Part shown: piece after piece, positions 14,996 to 23,132 of the stretch
Position numbering within the stretch: position 1 is the stretch's first letter
Layout: each line of letters starts with the position of its first letter
IMG/VR virus record: IMGVR_UViG_3300032931_000574
Location: 1-27,928 of that record
Strand: one strand, 5' to 3'
Source of the DNA: a virus
DNA length: 27,928 nucleotides
Made by a program: the position numbers and the translations under genes
The notes under the pieces: generated by a model
What the model saw: the letters and a program-made list of their open reading frames with translations, nothing else
What the model was told of the DNA's origin: nothing
Database searches by the model: none

Positions 14996-15475
14996 ATGAG
15001 CAGCCTTGATGATTCCCTCTCTGACATCTTAGATGTCGAACCGATGTCCTCCTATACCGAAAACGGATCGGAGGTCGTGGTGTATGGTGATCCCTCGGCC
15101 CCTGCCCCGCCTGTGCCGGTGCGGACCAGCGACGAGGATATCATCGAAGATGCGGCCCTGGTCCGACAGAATATCAAAGGTCTTCTGGACAAAGGCGGAA
15201 GGGCCTTGTCCTCCCTCATTGAGATTTCCAATGAGAACCAACACCCCCGTTCCTTTGAAGTGGTCGCCACGATGCTCAAGACCCTCTCGGAGATGAATCA
15301 CGATCTCCTGAGTACCCATAAAGTCAAGCGCGATCTGATCAAAGGTGAGCCGCCCATTCCTCAAGGTAATACGACGATTCATGCCAACCAAGCCGTCTTC
15401 TTTGGTTCGACCGCTGAGTTGGCGGCACGAATGAAAGCACAAAAAGAAAGTTCTGCCAATGTATCACATCTATAA
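14996..15475 (+). CDS. gp16: Small terminase subunit gp16 (T4-like)
   Basis: 159 residues, close to T4 gp16 (164). The small subunit recognises DNA and stimulates the large subunit ATPase during packaging. The central coiled-coil domain is clear: EDAALVRQNIKGLLDKGGRA, LSSLIEISNENQHPRSFEVV and ATMLKTLSEMNHDLL, with the HPR(A/S)FEVV signature. The N-terminal 45 residues are acidic and proline-rich, and the C-terminal tail (NTTIHANQAVFFGSTAEL) is flexible-looking. GAGGT precedes the ATG. The last 17 bases overlap the start of a homing endonuclease gene, so the final five residues lie in shared sequence. Confidence 0.93.
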   Translation: MSSLDDSLSDILDVEPMSSYTENGSEVVVYGDPSAPAPPVPVRTSDEDIIEDAALVRQNIKGLLDKGGRALSSLIEISNENQHPRSFEVVATMLKTLSEMNHDLLSTHKVKRDLIKGEPPIPQGNTTIHANQAVFFGSTAELAARMKAQKESSANVSHL

Positions 15476-16109
15476 AATCACTAATCAGATCAACAGAAAG
15501 TCGTATGTGGGTATTACCTCTAAGACACCTGAGGTAAGGTGGAAATCCCACCAGTATAGAGCATCTAAAGGATCACATACCCACTTCCATAGAGCCATAC
15601 AAAAATATGGCGCAGCTACCTTCTTGTTGACCATCTTAGAAAAAGGTGATGATTTAAAAGTGGGGCTCCTACGAGAACAACATTGGATTACCACAACCCA
15701 TGCCCAATACAACGAAACGGCTGGGGGTCAAGGGTGCCTCTCCCCCTCACTATCTGCCCGCAAAAAAATGGGACGGGATATGAAGGGTCCAAACAACCCA
15801 TTCTTTAGAAAATCTCATTCTCAAACAACGCGAGACATCATAGGAAAAAAGAATTCAGGAAAAACACGATCCAAAAATTGGCGCGGGTTGATGGCGGACA
15901 AAAATACAAAAGAGGGTAACCCTATGTGGGGGAGGTCGCATACCAACCAAACCATCGAAGTATTCAAAAAGATCAATTCTGGATGTGGTAACCCGATGTT
16001 TGGCAAAACACAACCCCTGACCAGTTGTATCTTTTGTAGAACAGCGGTCGGGGTCAATGCCATTCCTCGATGGCATGGCGAAACGTGCAGGTCTCGTCGT
16101 GGCAAGTAA
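15459..16109 (+). CDS. GIY-YIG homing endonuclease 3, between the terminase subunits
   Basis: 216 residues. YHIYKITNQINRKSYVGITS is a classic GIY-YIG start, with the catalytic arginine in the following helix (EVRWKSH). HRAIQKYGAATFLLTILEK and LREQHWITTTHAQYNETAGG complete the nuclease domain. Three NUMOD3-like DNA-binding motifs follow: GPNNPFFRKSHS, GNPMWGRSHT and GNPMFGKTQ. A C-terminal putative zinc finger has CIFC and HGETC. The gene begins inside the gp16 coding end (17-base overlap) and ends inside the gp17 start (35 or 53 bases, depending on the gp17 start). It is AT-richer than the terminase genes, so it is probably a later insertion into the gp16-gp17 junction. Confidence 0.9.
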   Translation: MYHIYKITNQINRKSYVGITSKTPEVRWKSHQYRASKGSHTHFHRAIQKYGAATFLLTILEKGDDLKVGLLREQHWITTTHAQYNETAGGQGCLSPSLSARKKMGRDMKGPNNPFFRKSHSQTTRDIIGKKNSGKTRSKNWRGLMADKNTKEGNPMWGRSHTNQTIEVFKKINSGCGNPMFGKTQPLTSCIFCRTAVGVNAIPRWHGETCRSRRGK

Positions 16110-17769
16110 CTCGTATTTGGCGAATCCAAGGCTCAAGGCTGCTGGTGTCAAGATCCCCTTTACCCAACACCAAATCGATGAATGGGTCAAATGTTCGGAC
16201 GATGTTGAATACTTTATTCGAACCTATGTTAAAATTGTTCATGTGGATCGAGGAATTATCAACTTTGATCTATTCGATTTCCAAAAAGACATTATCTCAA
16301 CATTCAAGAAGGAACGCCGTGTCATCGTCAAGCTGCCCCGACAGATGGGCAAGACGACCACCACGGCGGCCTTCTTTCTGTGGTATATCCTCTTCCATGA
16401 AAACAAAGTCACCGCGATCCTGGCGAACAAAGCGGCCACGGCCCGTGAAATCCTTTCCCGTCTCAAGATGGCCTATGAGAATTTACCTCTGTGGATTCAA
16501 TGTGGCATCACCGAATGGAACAAAGGCAGCATTGAACTGGAGAATGGCTCTCGCGTCCTCGCGGCGGCGACCAGTTCCTCTGGTATCCGTGGTTATTCTC
16601 TCTCCCTGGTGTTCCTCGACGAATTTGCCCATGTCCAAAACAATATTGCCGACGAATTCTTTACCTCCATCTATCCGACCATCAGTTCTGGTAAAGATAC
16701 CAAAATCCTGATTGCCTCGACCCCCAACGGTATGAATCACTATTATCGCTTCTGGACCGAAGCCGAACAAGGGAAGAACGGATTTACCCCATTATACTAT
16801 GCCTATCATGCCATGCCAGGGCGCGATGAGGCCTGGGCGCGTGAACAACTCAATGCCCTGGGCGCGGTGAAGTATCAACAGGAAGTCGAATGTGAATTCT
16901 TGGGATCATCGAATACCCTGATCTCAGGGAAGAAATTGCGCCAGCTGGCCTGGGTCACCCCGATTCAATCCTCTGAGGGCTTTGATGTCTATGAACTGCC
17001 TGTCCCTGGGCACAACTATGTGATCTCGGTCGATCCTTCCCGCGGTCTGGGCTTGGATGCCTCGGCCATGGCGATCATCGATATCACGGCCTATCCCTAT
17101 AAACTCGTGGCCAAGTATCGTTCCACGACCATTGATCCCCTCATCTTTCCGAATCTGATCTACAATGCGGGAAAGCAATACCATAATGCCTTTATCCTCA
17201 TCGAAATCAATGACAACGGACAACAAATCGCCAATATGCTCCATTTTGACCTGGAGTACGACAACATCTATAAACTCGAACTCCAAAACAAAACGGGCCC
17301 TGGACAACAGCTTTCCGCTGGATTCAAAAAGAAGATCCAGCTCGGCGTTCGCACCACCGATTCCCTCAAGCGGATCGGATGCTCCAATCTCAAAACGATC
17401 ATTGAACGAGATAAGTTGCTGATTCAGGATTATCATACCATCTCTGAGTTATCGACCTTTGTGCAACAGAAAGCCAGTTATGCGGCCGAACCAGGGTATA
17501 AAGACGATATGGTCATGTCCCTGGTCATCTTTGCATGGCTCCTGACCCAGAAGCATTTCCGTGAAAGTGTGGGGACCGACATTCGCAAGGAAATTGAAGG
17601 CGAATTGAGTATGTTGATCGACGAGGATGTGATACCATTCGGTTTCATCGATAATGGGCTGGTCGATATGTCGCTGATCCTGGAAGACGGCGATCTTTGG
17701 TCCGAGGCCTCTGATATGTATGGGAATCGTACTCAAGTGACTTCCCAGGGGTATCAACGGCAGAAATAA
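16057..17769 (+). CDS. gp17: Large terminase subunit gp17 (T4-like)
   Basis: 570 residues from ATG 16057, or 564 from ATG 16075 (MAKRAGLVVA); neither has a good ribosome site, so the start is uncertain. The large subunit is the packaging ATPase and headful nuclease. Numbering from 16057: Walker A PRQMGKTT at 94-101, Walker B SLVFLDEFAH at 183-192, the coupling motif IASTPNG at 219-225. The RNase H-like nuclease has acidic residues D326 (VISVDPSRG), E383 (LIEINDNG) and D483/D484 (YKDDMVMSL). All active-site elements are intact. The 5' end overlaps the homing endonuclease 3 gene. The gene is followed by a 117-base gap with a possible late promoter. Confidence 0.95.
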   Translation: MPFLDGMAKRAGLVVASNSYLANPRLKAAGVKIPFTQHQIDEWVKCSDDVEYFIRTYVKIVHVDRGIINFDLFDFQKDIISTFKKERRVIVKLPRQMGKTTTTAAFFLWYILFHENKVTAILANKAATAREILSRLKMAYENLPLWIQCGITEWNKGSIELENGSRVLAAATSSSGIRGYSLSLVFLDEFAHVQNNIADEFFTSIYPTISSGKDTKILIASTPNGMNHYYRFWTEAEQGKNGFTPLYYAYHAMPGRDEAWAREQLNALGAVKYQQEVECEFLGSSNTLISGKKLRQLAWVTPIQSSEGFDVYELPVPGHNYVISVDPSRGLGLDASAMAIIDITAYPYKLVAKYRSTTIDPLIFPNLIYNAGKQYHNAFILIEINDNGQQIANMLHFDLEYDNIYKLELQNKTGPGQQLSAGFKKKIQLGVRTTDSLKRIGCSNLKTIIERDKLLIQDYHTISELSTFVQQKASYAAEPGYKDDMVMSLVIFAWLLTQKHFRESVGTDIRKEIEGELSMLIDEDVIPFGFIDNGLVDMSLILEDGDLWSEASDMYGNRTQVTSQGYQRQK

Positions 17770-17788
17770 CCCCGCAAATCCCATAAAC

Positions 17789-17796
17789 GATAAATA
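17789..17796 (+). promoter_or_regulatory. Possible T4-type late promoter before gp18
   Basis: GATAAATA differs by one base from the T4 late box TATAAATA. It lies about 90 bases upstream of the gp18 ATG, in the 117-base gap after gp17. The only gene-start signal in the gap besides this is the AGGAG ribosome site of gp18. Confidence 0.4.
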
Positions 17797-17886
17797 CAAG
17801 CACAAGTCTGACTCTCTGCCGAAGCTATGCACACAAATCGTCGTTGACGCAGTTTTTGCATTTTAAAAAGAATAGGAGTATTACCC

Positions 17887-19785
17887 ATGGGTTTTCAAGT
17901 CTCTCCAGGTGTGAACGTCTCAGAAATCGATTTGACCACCATCATTCCGGCCGTCTCGACGACCAATGGAGGCTTTGTCGGTCAGTTTGTCTGGGGTCCA
18001 GTCGGAAATCGGGTCCTGATCGATTCCGAAGTGACTTTGGTCTCCCGTTTCGGTAAGCCCGATTCCAATACCTTTACGTCCTTCTGGCCAGCGGCCAACT
18101 TTCTGGCCTATGGGAACAGCCTCCGGGTCTCCCGCGCCACCAATGCCAATACCTTCAATGCCACGGCCAACAACCTCGCGGCGATCCAAATCAAGAATGA
18201 AGATTTCTATACCGAAACCTATGCCGCAGGGCAGGGTGCGTTTGGTGAATTCGCGGCCCGCTATCCAGGCGCCTTAGGTAATGCGTTGATCGTCTCGATC
18301 TGCCCATCGGCCAATGCGTTTTATCAGAACTTGACCGCAGGCCTGGCCGTCACGGCCTCGATCATCACCATTGGCCAAACGGTCATCGGTATCTCCTCGA
18401 CCACTGGCACCAGTCTGATCGCGGGGGATACGGTCCGTTTCGGAAAGGTCGGTCCGTTTATCAATGTCACGACCGTGACCTCCTCGAATATCACGCTGGA
18501 ATCGTCCTATCGATACAATGTGGCCACTGGTAGCACCGTGGAACGCCGCTGGTTTTATGCGAGCCAGTTCGATTCGTCACCAAAGACCTCGACCTATGTC
18601 AAAAACCTTAAAGGTGCCAACGATGAAATCCATGTGATCGTCACGGACCGTACAGGGGCTATCACGGGGGTCCCAGGGACGATTGTTGAAAAATATCCTT
18701 TCTTGTCAAAGGCCTCAGATGCCAAGACCGAAGACGGATCAACCAACTATTATCCATCGGTCCTCTACAACAAGTCACGCTGGATCTACTGGGGTGGTCA
18801 TCAGTCAGGTGGCACGAATTGGGGCAATACGGCCGCCAATACCAGCTTCACCTATGTCACCAACCCACTGACCCGCACCTTAGGTGGTGGCACGACCGTG
18901 ACGGCGACCGATGCAGATACAGTACTGGCCTGGGATCTCTTCAAGGATGCGGATCAGGTCGACGTATCCCTCCTCCCATTGGGTGAGGCGTCTGCCACAG
19001 TCATTAGCTATGTCATCGATAACATCGCAGAAGCCCGACGCGATTGTGTGGTCTTCTTCTCACCAAGCCGTGCCTCGGTTGTGAACAACGCCGGGAACGA
19101 AGTGGATGCCATTGTGGCGTTCAATGATACATTGTCGGATTCTTCCTATGCCGTCCTGGATTCTGGTTGGAAGTATCAATATGACAAGTATGCCGATGCC
19201 TATCGTTATGTGCCATTGAACGGGGATATCGCCGGGCTGTGCGTCCGTACCGATACGACCCGTGATCCATGGTTCTCACCAGCAGGGTTCAATCGTGGTG
19301 CCATCAAGAACGTGGTCAGACTGGCGTGGAATCCTACGCGAACAGATCGTGACCAACTCTATCAGAGCGGGATCAATCCCGTGGTCACCTTCCCAGGCGA
19401 AGGCACGATTCTCTATGGAGACAAGACCTGTTTGAGCAAGCCTAGCGCCTTTGATCGGATCAACGTGCGCCGTCTGTTCATCGTCCTCGAAAAAGCGATT
19501 GCACGGGCTGCCAAGTATTCCCTCTTTGAATTCAACGATGAATTCACCCGCGCCAGCTTTGTCTCGATGGTCGAGCCTTTCCTCCGTGATATCCAAGGTC
19601 GTCGTGGTATCTACGATTTCCGTGTGGTCTGTGATACCTCGAACAACACAGGTGAAGTCATTGATCGCAATGAATTCATCGGCGACATTTACATCAAGCC
19701 AGCACGAAGCATCAACTTTATCCAGTTGAACTTTGTGGCCGTTCGCACAGGCGTCAGCTTTGATGAAGTGGTCGGGAAATTCTAA
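17887..19785 (+). CDS. gp18: Contractile tail sheath protein gp18 (T4-like)
   Basis: 632 residues (T4: 659). The sheath surrounds the tail tube and contracts on infection. The start MGFQVSPGVNVSEIDLTTI and GGFVGQFVWGPVGNRVLI are typical. Further family signatures are RYPGALGNALIVSICPSANA, NDEIHVIVTDRTG, FLSKASDAK, and the C-terminal region FEFNDEFTRASFVSMVEPFL, IQGRRGIYDFRVVCDTSNN and DRNEFIGDIYIKPARSINFI. Residues about 160-216 are an inserted beta module (ISSTTGTSLIAGDTVRFG, VTTVTSSNITLES) resembling the insert in gp13. AGGAG lies eight bases before the ATG. The short gap after it holds only the ribosome site of the tube gene. Confidence 0.95.
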   Translation: MGFQVSPGVNVSEIDLTTIIPAVSTTNGGFVGQFVWGPVGNRVLIDSEVTLVSRFGKPDSNTFTSFWPAANFLAYGNSLRVSRATNANTFNATANNLAAIQIKNEDFYTETYAAGQGAFGEFAARYPGALGNALIVSICPSANAFYQNLTAGLAVTASIITIGQTVIGISSTTGTSLIAGDTVRFGKVGPFINVTTVTSSNITLESSYRYNVATGSTVERRWFYASQFDSSPKTSTYVKNLKGANDEIHVIVTDRTGAITGVPGTIVEKYPFLSKASDAKTEDGSTNYYPSVLYNKSRWIYWGGHQSGGTNWGNTAANTSFTYVTNPLTRTLGGGTTVTATDADTVLAWDLFKDADQVDVSLLPLGEASATVISYVIDNIAEARRDCVVFFSPSRASVVNNAGNEVDAIVAFNDTLSDSSYAVLDSGWKYQYDKYADAYRYVPLNGDIAGLCVRTDTTRDPWFSPAGFNRGAIKNVVRLAWNPTRTDRDQLYQSGINPVVTFPGEGTILYGDKTCLSKPSAFDRINVRRLFIVLEKAIARAAKYSLFEFNDEFTRASFVSMVEPFLRDIQGRRGIYDFRVVCDTSNNTGEVIDRNEFIGDIYIKPARSINFIQLNFVAVRTGVSFDEVVGKF

Positions 19786-19830
19786 TCAATAGCCTATTTT
19801 AAGCATACTAAGTAAGAGAAGGAGAACACT

Positions 19831-20385
19831 ATGGCGTTCAATGTAGGAGAATTTAGATCACAACTACAGGGAGATGGGGCGCGTCCAAATCTCTTCGATG
19901 TGTCGCTGGTGCTTCCGGCGATCCTGGGATTTGCGGCAGCTAACCAAAAGCTGGCCTTTACCTGTAAGTCTGCGAGCCTTCCTGGTTCCACCGTGGGGAC
20001 CGTGTTGCTCCAGTACTTTGGTCGGGAAGTCAAGTTGGCAGGCAATCGCACCTTTGCGCCATGGACGGTGACCATTCTCAACGATGAAGATTGGAGCGTT
20101 CGTACCGGATTTGAAAAGTGGCTCAATGCGCTGAACTCCCATGCCGGGAATCAACGCCTCTCTGGTGCTGGTAATTCCATCGGCTATACCGTCGATGCCT
20201 CTGTCAATCAATATGCCAAAACAGGTAGTTCGCCAGTGGCGACCTATAAATTTGTGGGTCTCTTCCCGACCGATCTCTCCCAGATCGATTTGGATTGGGG
20301 CGCCAACGATACCATCGAAGAATTCACCGTGACGTTCGACTATCAGTACTGGACGCGCACGAATAATGGCGCTGGAATCGTTTAA
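19831..20385 (+). CDS. gp19: Tail tube protein gp19 (T4-like)
   Basis: 184 residues (T4: 163). It stacks as hexamers into the tube through which DNA passes. Family features: MAFNVGEFRSQL, ARPNLFDVSLVLP, FTCKSASLPGSTVGTV, YFGREVKLAGNRTFAPWTVT, and ILNDEDWSVRTGFEKWLN, with a C-terminal FPTDLSQIDLDWGANDTIEE and FTVTFDYQYW. A strong ribosome site, GAAGGAGAACACT, precedes the ATG. It is the expected neighbour of the sheath gene and is followed by a hairpin likely to end transcription. Confidence 0.95.
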   Translation: MAFNVGEFRSQLQGDGARPNLFDVSLVLPAILGFAAANQKLAFTCKSASLPGSTVGTVLLQYFGREVKLAGNRTFAPWTVTILNDEDWSVRTGFEKWLNALNSHAGNQRLSGAGNSIGYTVDASVNQYAKTGSSPVATYKFVGLFPTDLSQIDLDWGANDTIEEFTVTFDYQYWTRTNNGAGIV

Positions 20386-20402
20386 GAAAGGGGCGTTTTT
20401 AG

Positions 20403-20428
20403 GGGGCTCCTCTCGGCGGGGCCCCTTC
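20403..20428 (+). terminator. Likely hairpin terminator after gp19
   Basis: GGGGCTCC (20403-20410) pairs with GGGGCCCC (20418-20425) through one T-G wobble, giving an eight-base-pair stem with the loop TCTCGGC. The following TTCTC is a poor T tract. The upstream AAGGGGC (about 20388-20394) can also pair perfectly with GCCCCTT (20421-20427), so two folds compete. Confidence 0.5.
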
Positions 20429-20446
20429 TCACCTGTGATGAACCCC

Positions 20447-20454
20447 CTAAATAT
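20447..20454 (+). promoter_or_regulatory. Weak late-promoter-like box before gp20
   Basis: CTAAATAT resembles the late box loosely. It lies between the hairpin and the gp20 start, about 48 bases upstream of the ATG. Only the position makes it worth listing. Confidence 0.25.
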
Positions 20455-20501
20455 CATCATGATCCATCATTCTACATTGGGCTGTGAAGGATACATTTAT
20501 T

Positions 20502-22235
20502 ATGGCATCGATTAATCTTTGGGGCTGGCGCCTGACTCAAAAAGGTGACGACGATGATATCGTCACGCCTGCGGCAAATAACATGCCGTCGCTGGTCCTC
20601 AAGCAGGAACAGATCGATGATGGGGCAGTCACGATCACTCAAGGGGCTCACGTTGCCACCTATGTGGACCTTGAAGGATCTGTTCGGAACGAAATTGAAC
20701 TGATCTCGCGCTATCGGGAAATGGCCCTGCATCCTGAGTGTGGCATGGCCGTGGATGAAATTGTCACCGAAGCCATCACCCAAGAACCTGACGGCGATAT
20801 CGTGGATATCAATCTCGATAAGCTCGAAGGTGCCTCTGACTCCACCAAAAAGAAAATCATCGCCGAATTCAATACCATCAAGCGTCTCCTCAACTTTAAT
20901 AATCTGGCCGATGAGATTTTTCGTCGCTGGTATGTGGATGGGCGCATCTACTATGAAGTCCTCGTTGATCGCACCAAGCCGACTGAGGGCATCAAGGAAC
21001 TCCGTTTCATTGATCCTCGCAAGATTCGGAAGGTCCGCGAAGTCCTCAAGAATCGTGATCCCAAGACGGGCGCCGATATCATCCAATCCACCGCCGAATA
21101 CTATGTCTATAATGATCGAGGCACGGTCACCCAGACCTATACCGCTCATGTGAATCAAGGCATTCGTATTGCACCAGATACCATCATCAATATCAATTCT
21201 GGTATGATGGATGCCAAGAATACCATGGTCATCTCCTGGCTCCATAAAGCGATCAAGCCGTTGAATCAACTTCGCATGATCGAAGATGCGGTGGTGATCT
21301 ATCGTCTCTCCCGCGCACCCGAGCGCCGCATATTCTATATCGATGTCGGCAATCTCCCCAAACTCAAGGCCGAACAGTATGTCCGTGATATCATGGTCAA
21401 GTATCGGAACAAACTGGTCTATGATGCCTCGACCGGGGAACTCCGCGATGAACGCAAACATCTCAGTATGCTTGAAGATTTCTGGCTCCCACGGCGCGAA
21501 GGCTCCAAGGGTACCGAAATCACGACCCTCCCGGCTGGGCAGAATCTTGGGCAGATGGATGATGTCCTCTATTTCAAGAAGCAACTCTTTCAATGCTTGA
21601 ATGTCCCCATTGGTCGCCTTGATCCCTCCGGTGGTCCTGGTGGCGCCCAAGGTGGATTTGCTGGTATCGGCCGAGTGACCGAAGTGACCCGCGATGAAGT
21701 CAAGTTCTCGAAGTTTGTCAATATCCTTCGCAAGAAGTTTGCCTTGTTGTTCTTCCAGGCCTTGAAGCGCCAGTTGTCGCTCAAAGGGATCTGCTCGGTC
21801 GAGGAATTTGACGATCTCAAGGAACGGATTACGTTCAAGTTTGCGACCGACAATAACTTTGCCGAGATGCGGGATGCAGAATTGCTCCGTGAACGCCTCT
21901 TGACCTTGGGACAAGTGGAACCCTATGTGGGGACCTACTTCTCCCGTGAATGGGTCCGTAAACAAGTCCTGATGCAATCTGAAGAAGAGATTGCTGACAT
22001 GGATAAGCAGATCGAGGCCGAGCCGCCCCCAGTGCCTCCGGCACCACCGGATGGTATGGTCCCAGGCGGAGGCGTCCCAGGCGCCCCGGGCGCACCAGGG
22101 GCTCCACTGCCAGGCATGCCGCCGCCAGAGGATAATTCAGCAGAAACCATGCCGGGGGAGAAAACAGAAAGCCCAACCCCCATGCTGGACCAAGAGGTCG
22201 CCAAGGGATTCGGTAAGGGTAAAAAGTATAAATAA
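20502..22235 (+). CDS. gp20: Portal vertex protein gp20 (T4-like)
   Basis: 577 residues (T4: 524). It forms the dodecameric portal on which head assembly starts and through which DNA is packed. ATG 20502 is preferred, with AAGGA upstream; an in-frame GTG at 20484 is the longer alternative. Family features: NLWGWRLTQKG at the start, IELISRYREMALHPECGMAV, DEIVTEAI, RWYVDGRIYYEVLVD, LRFIDPRKIRKVREV, SWLHKAIKPLNQLRMIEDAV, VIYRLSRAPERRIFYIDVGN and RVTEVTRDEVKFSKFVNILR. The last 70 or so residues are proline- and glycine-rich (EPPPVPPAPPDG, PGAPGAPGAPLPGMPPPED) and look disordered. The stop codon lies within a perfect late promoter box for the next gene. Confidence 0.95.
   Translation: MASINLWGWRLTQKGDDDDIVTPAANNMPSLVLKQEQIDDGAVTITQGAHVATYVDLEGSVRNEIELISRYREMALHPECGMAVDEIVTEAITQEPDGDIVDINLDKLEGASDSTKKKIIAEFNTIKRLLNFNNLADEIFRRWYVDGRIYYEVLVDRTKPTEGIKELRFIDPRKIRKVREVLKNRDPKTGADIIQSTAEYYVYNDRGTVTQTYTAHVNQGIRIAPDTIININSGMMDAKNTMVISWLHKAIKPLNQLRMIEDAVVIYRLSRAPERRIFYIDVGNLPKLKAEQYVRDIMVKYRNKLVYDASTGELRDERKHLSMLEDFWLPRREGSKGTEITTLPAGQNLGQMDDVLYFKKQLFQCLNVPIGRLDPSGGPGGAQGGFAGIGRVTEVTRDEVKFSKFVNILRKKFALLFFQALKRQLSLKGICSVEEFDDLKERITFKFATDNNFAEMRDAELLRERLLTLGQVEPYVGTYFSREWVRKQVLMQSEEEIADMDKQIEAEPPPVPPAPPDGMVPGGGVPGAPGAPGAPLPGMPPPEDNSAETMPGEKTESPTPMLDQEVAKGFGKGKKYK
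22227..22234 (+). promoter_or_regulatory. T4-type late promoter before gp67
   Basis: TATAAATA is a perfect match to the T4 late promoter box. It overlaps the last codons of gp20 and lies 38 bases upstream of the next ATG, a normal distance. It would be read by host polymerase carrying phage sigma and clamp-coupled co-activator, if this phage uses the T4 mechanism. Confidence 0.7.
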
Positions 22236-22271
22236 CACTAGCATCCTAGAACTCATAAAGGAGAGACGCTC

Positions 22272-22736
22272 ATGGTACCAGAAAATTTCATCGCAATGAT
22301 CGCACAGGGCAACGGGGCGGAAGCGCGGGCCGTGTTGGAAGACGGTTTATCGAACATCGTCCTGAATCGTCTGGAAGAACGGAAACGAGGATTGGCCGCT
22401 GGATTGTTCTCAGGTACCTCAACCCAGCCAGTGACCGAAGAGAACGAGGCAGCCGAGAAGCATGATGATGAGGTCGAAGATACCAAGCTGGTCAAGAAAC
22501 TCGTCAAGAAGGACTGTCTGACCAAGGAAGAAGTCGAACAGTTGGATGAAATTTCCCTAAAGACCAAGAAAAGTGCCTATGCGAAATCTGTTGAGATGGA
22601 TAGCCCCAGGGGAGATCGCCTCGCAGTAAAAATCGAAAAGAATGTTCAGAAAAAGCACGGCTCGGCCGGTGTGGAAAGACTGTACAAAGCCGCCGATACG
22701 TACATGTACGGAAACAGAAAAAATCGGCATAACTAA
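22272..22736 (+). CDS. gp67: Prohead core protein gp67-like, with C-terminal extension
   Basis: 154 residues (T4 gp67: 80). The first half matches the gp67 plan: FIAMIAQGNGAEARAVLEDG, LSNIVLNRLEERKRGLAAGL and then an acidic stretch (EENEAAEKHDDEVEDT). In T4 this small acidic protein is part of the scaffold core and is destroyed by the gp21 protease. The second half is an extra basic region with LTKEEVEQLDEISLKTKKSA and YKAADTYMYG, a LDEIS-type motif common in core-region proteins of environmental T4-like phages. AAAGGAG precedes the ATG, and a perfect late promoter lies just upstream. Position between portal and protease supports the call. Confidence 0.7.
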   Translation: MVPENFIAMIAQGNGAEARAVLEDGLSNIVLNRLEERKRGLAAGLFSGTSTQPVTEENEAAEKHDDEVEDTKLVKKLVKKDCLTKEEVEQLDEISLKTKKSAYAKSVEMDSPRGDRLAVKIEKNVQKKHGSAGVERLYKAADTYMYGNRKNRHN

Positions 22737-22760
22737 GAATCATCTGAGGAATTTATCATC

Positions 22761-23123
22761 ATGATGCAGCGCGTGATCGACTGGTTTCGATGTCGGTACC
22801 GACGAGAGAATATTCAACTGGTCGTGGCGCTCAGTTTGCTCCGACTCATGCAACTACAAGGAGAGACGATCATGGGAAATTTAGCGACATTGCAAGCCTC
22901 TGTTGATACCCTCGCTGCCGATGCCGTCGCTGTGAAAGCGGCCGTGGAAGCCGGGAAGTTTGCGGTGGAGACCAAGCTGGATGAGTTGGCAGCACAGGTC
23001 GTCGATCTTCAAGTGCAACTCGCCCTGGGTGCTCCTGTCAGCGCAGAGACATTCGACAACCTGACCGCTGCCGTGGATGCCGTGGGTGTCACCGTGAAGA
23101 GCATTGGCGTGCCAACAGTCTAA
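22761..23123 (+). CDS. Coiled-coil head-region protein with a second strong internal start
   Basis: 120 residues from ATG 22761 (GAGGA ten bases upstream), or 83 residues from ATG 22872. The inner start has the stronger site, AAGGAGAGACGATC. That leader is almost the same as the one before the gp67-like gene. The shorter form, MGNLATLQASVDTLAADAVA and onward, is a heptad-patterned helix rich in alanine and valine, ending KSIGVPTV; it probably forms a coiled coil. The longer form adds a basic, then hydrophobic helix (MMQRVIDWFRCRYRRENIQL, VVALSLLRLMQLQG). I do not recognise the family. A role in the prohead core or virion is inferred only from its neighbours. Confidence 0.65.
   Translation: MMQRVIDWFRCRYRRENIQLVVALSLLRLMQLQGETIMGNLATLQASVDTLAADAVAVKAAVEAGKFAVETKLDELAAQVVDLQVQLALGAPVSAETFDNLTAAVDAVGVTVKSIGVPTV
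22858..22874 (+). promoter_or_regulatory. Strong internal ribosome binding site and start
   Basis: AAGGAGAGACGATCATG lies inside the preceding reading frame. The same arrangement, AAGGAGAGACGCTCATG, precedes the gp67-like gene at 22272. This suggests that 22872 is a real, possibly the main, start. Confidence 0.6.
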
Positions 23124-23132
23124 GGTCTGATC

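Noticed and set aside
17844-17875. TTGACG before gp18, as a sigma-70 type -35 box
   Set aside because: No acceptable -10 hexamer lies 16-18 bases downstream.
20472-21977. A 501-codon open frame on the minus strand
   Set aside because: It lies wholly antisense to the clear portal gene. Codon bias of the + strand gene (few TTA, CTA and TCA codons in register) explains it, and the translation shows no known motif.
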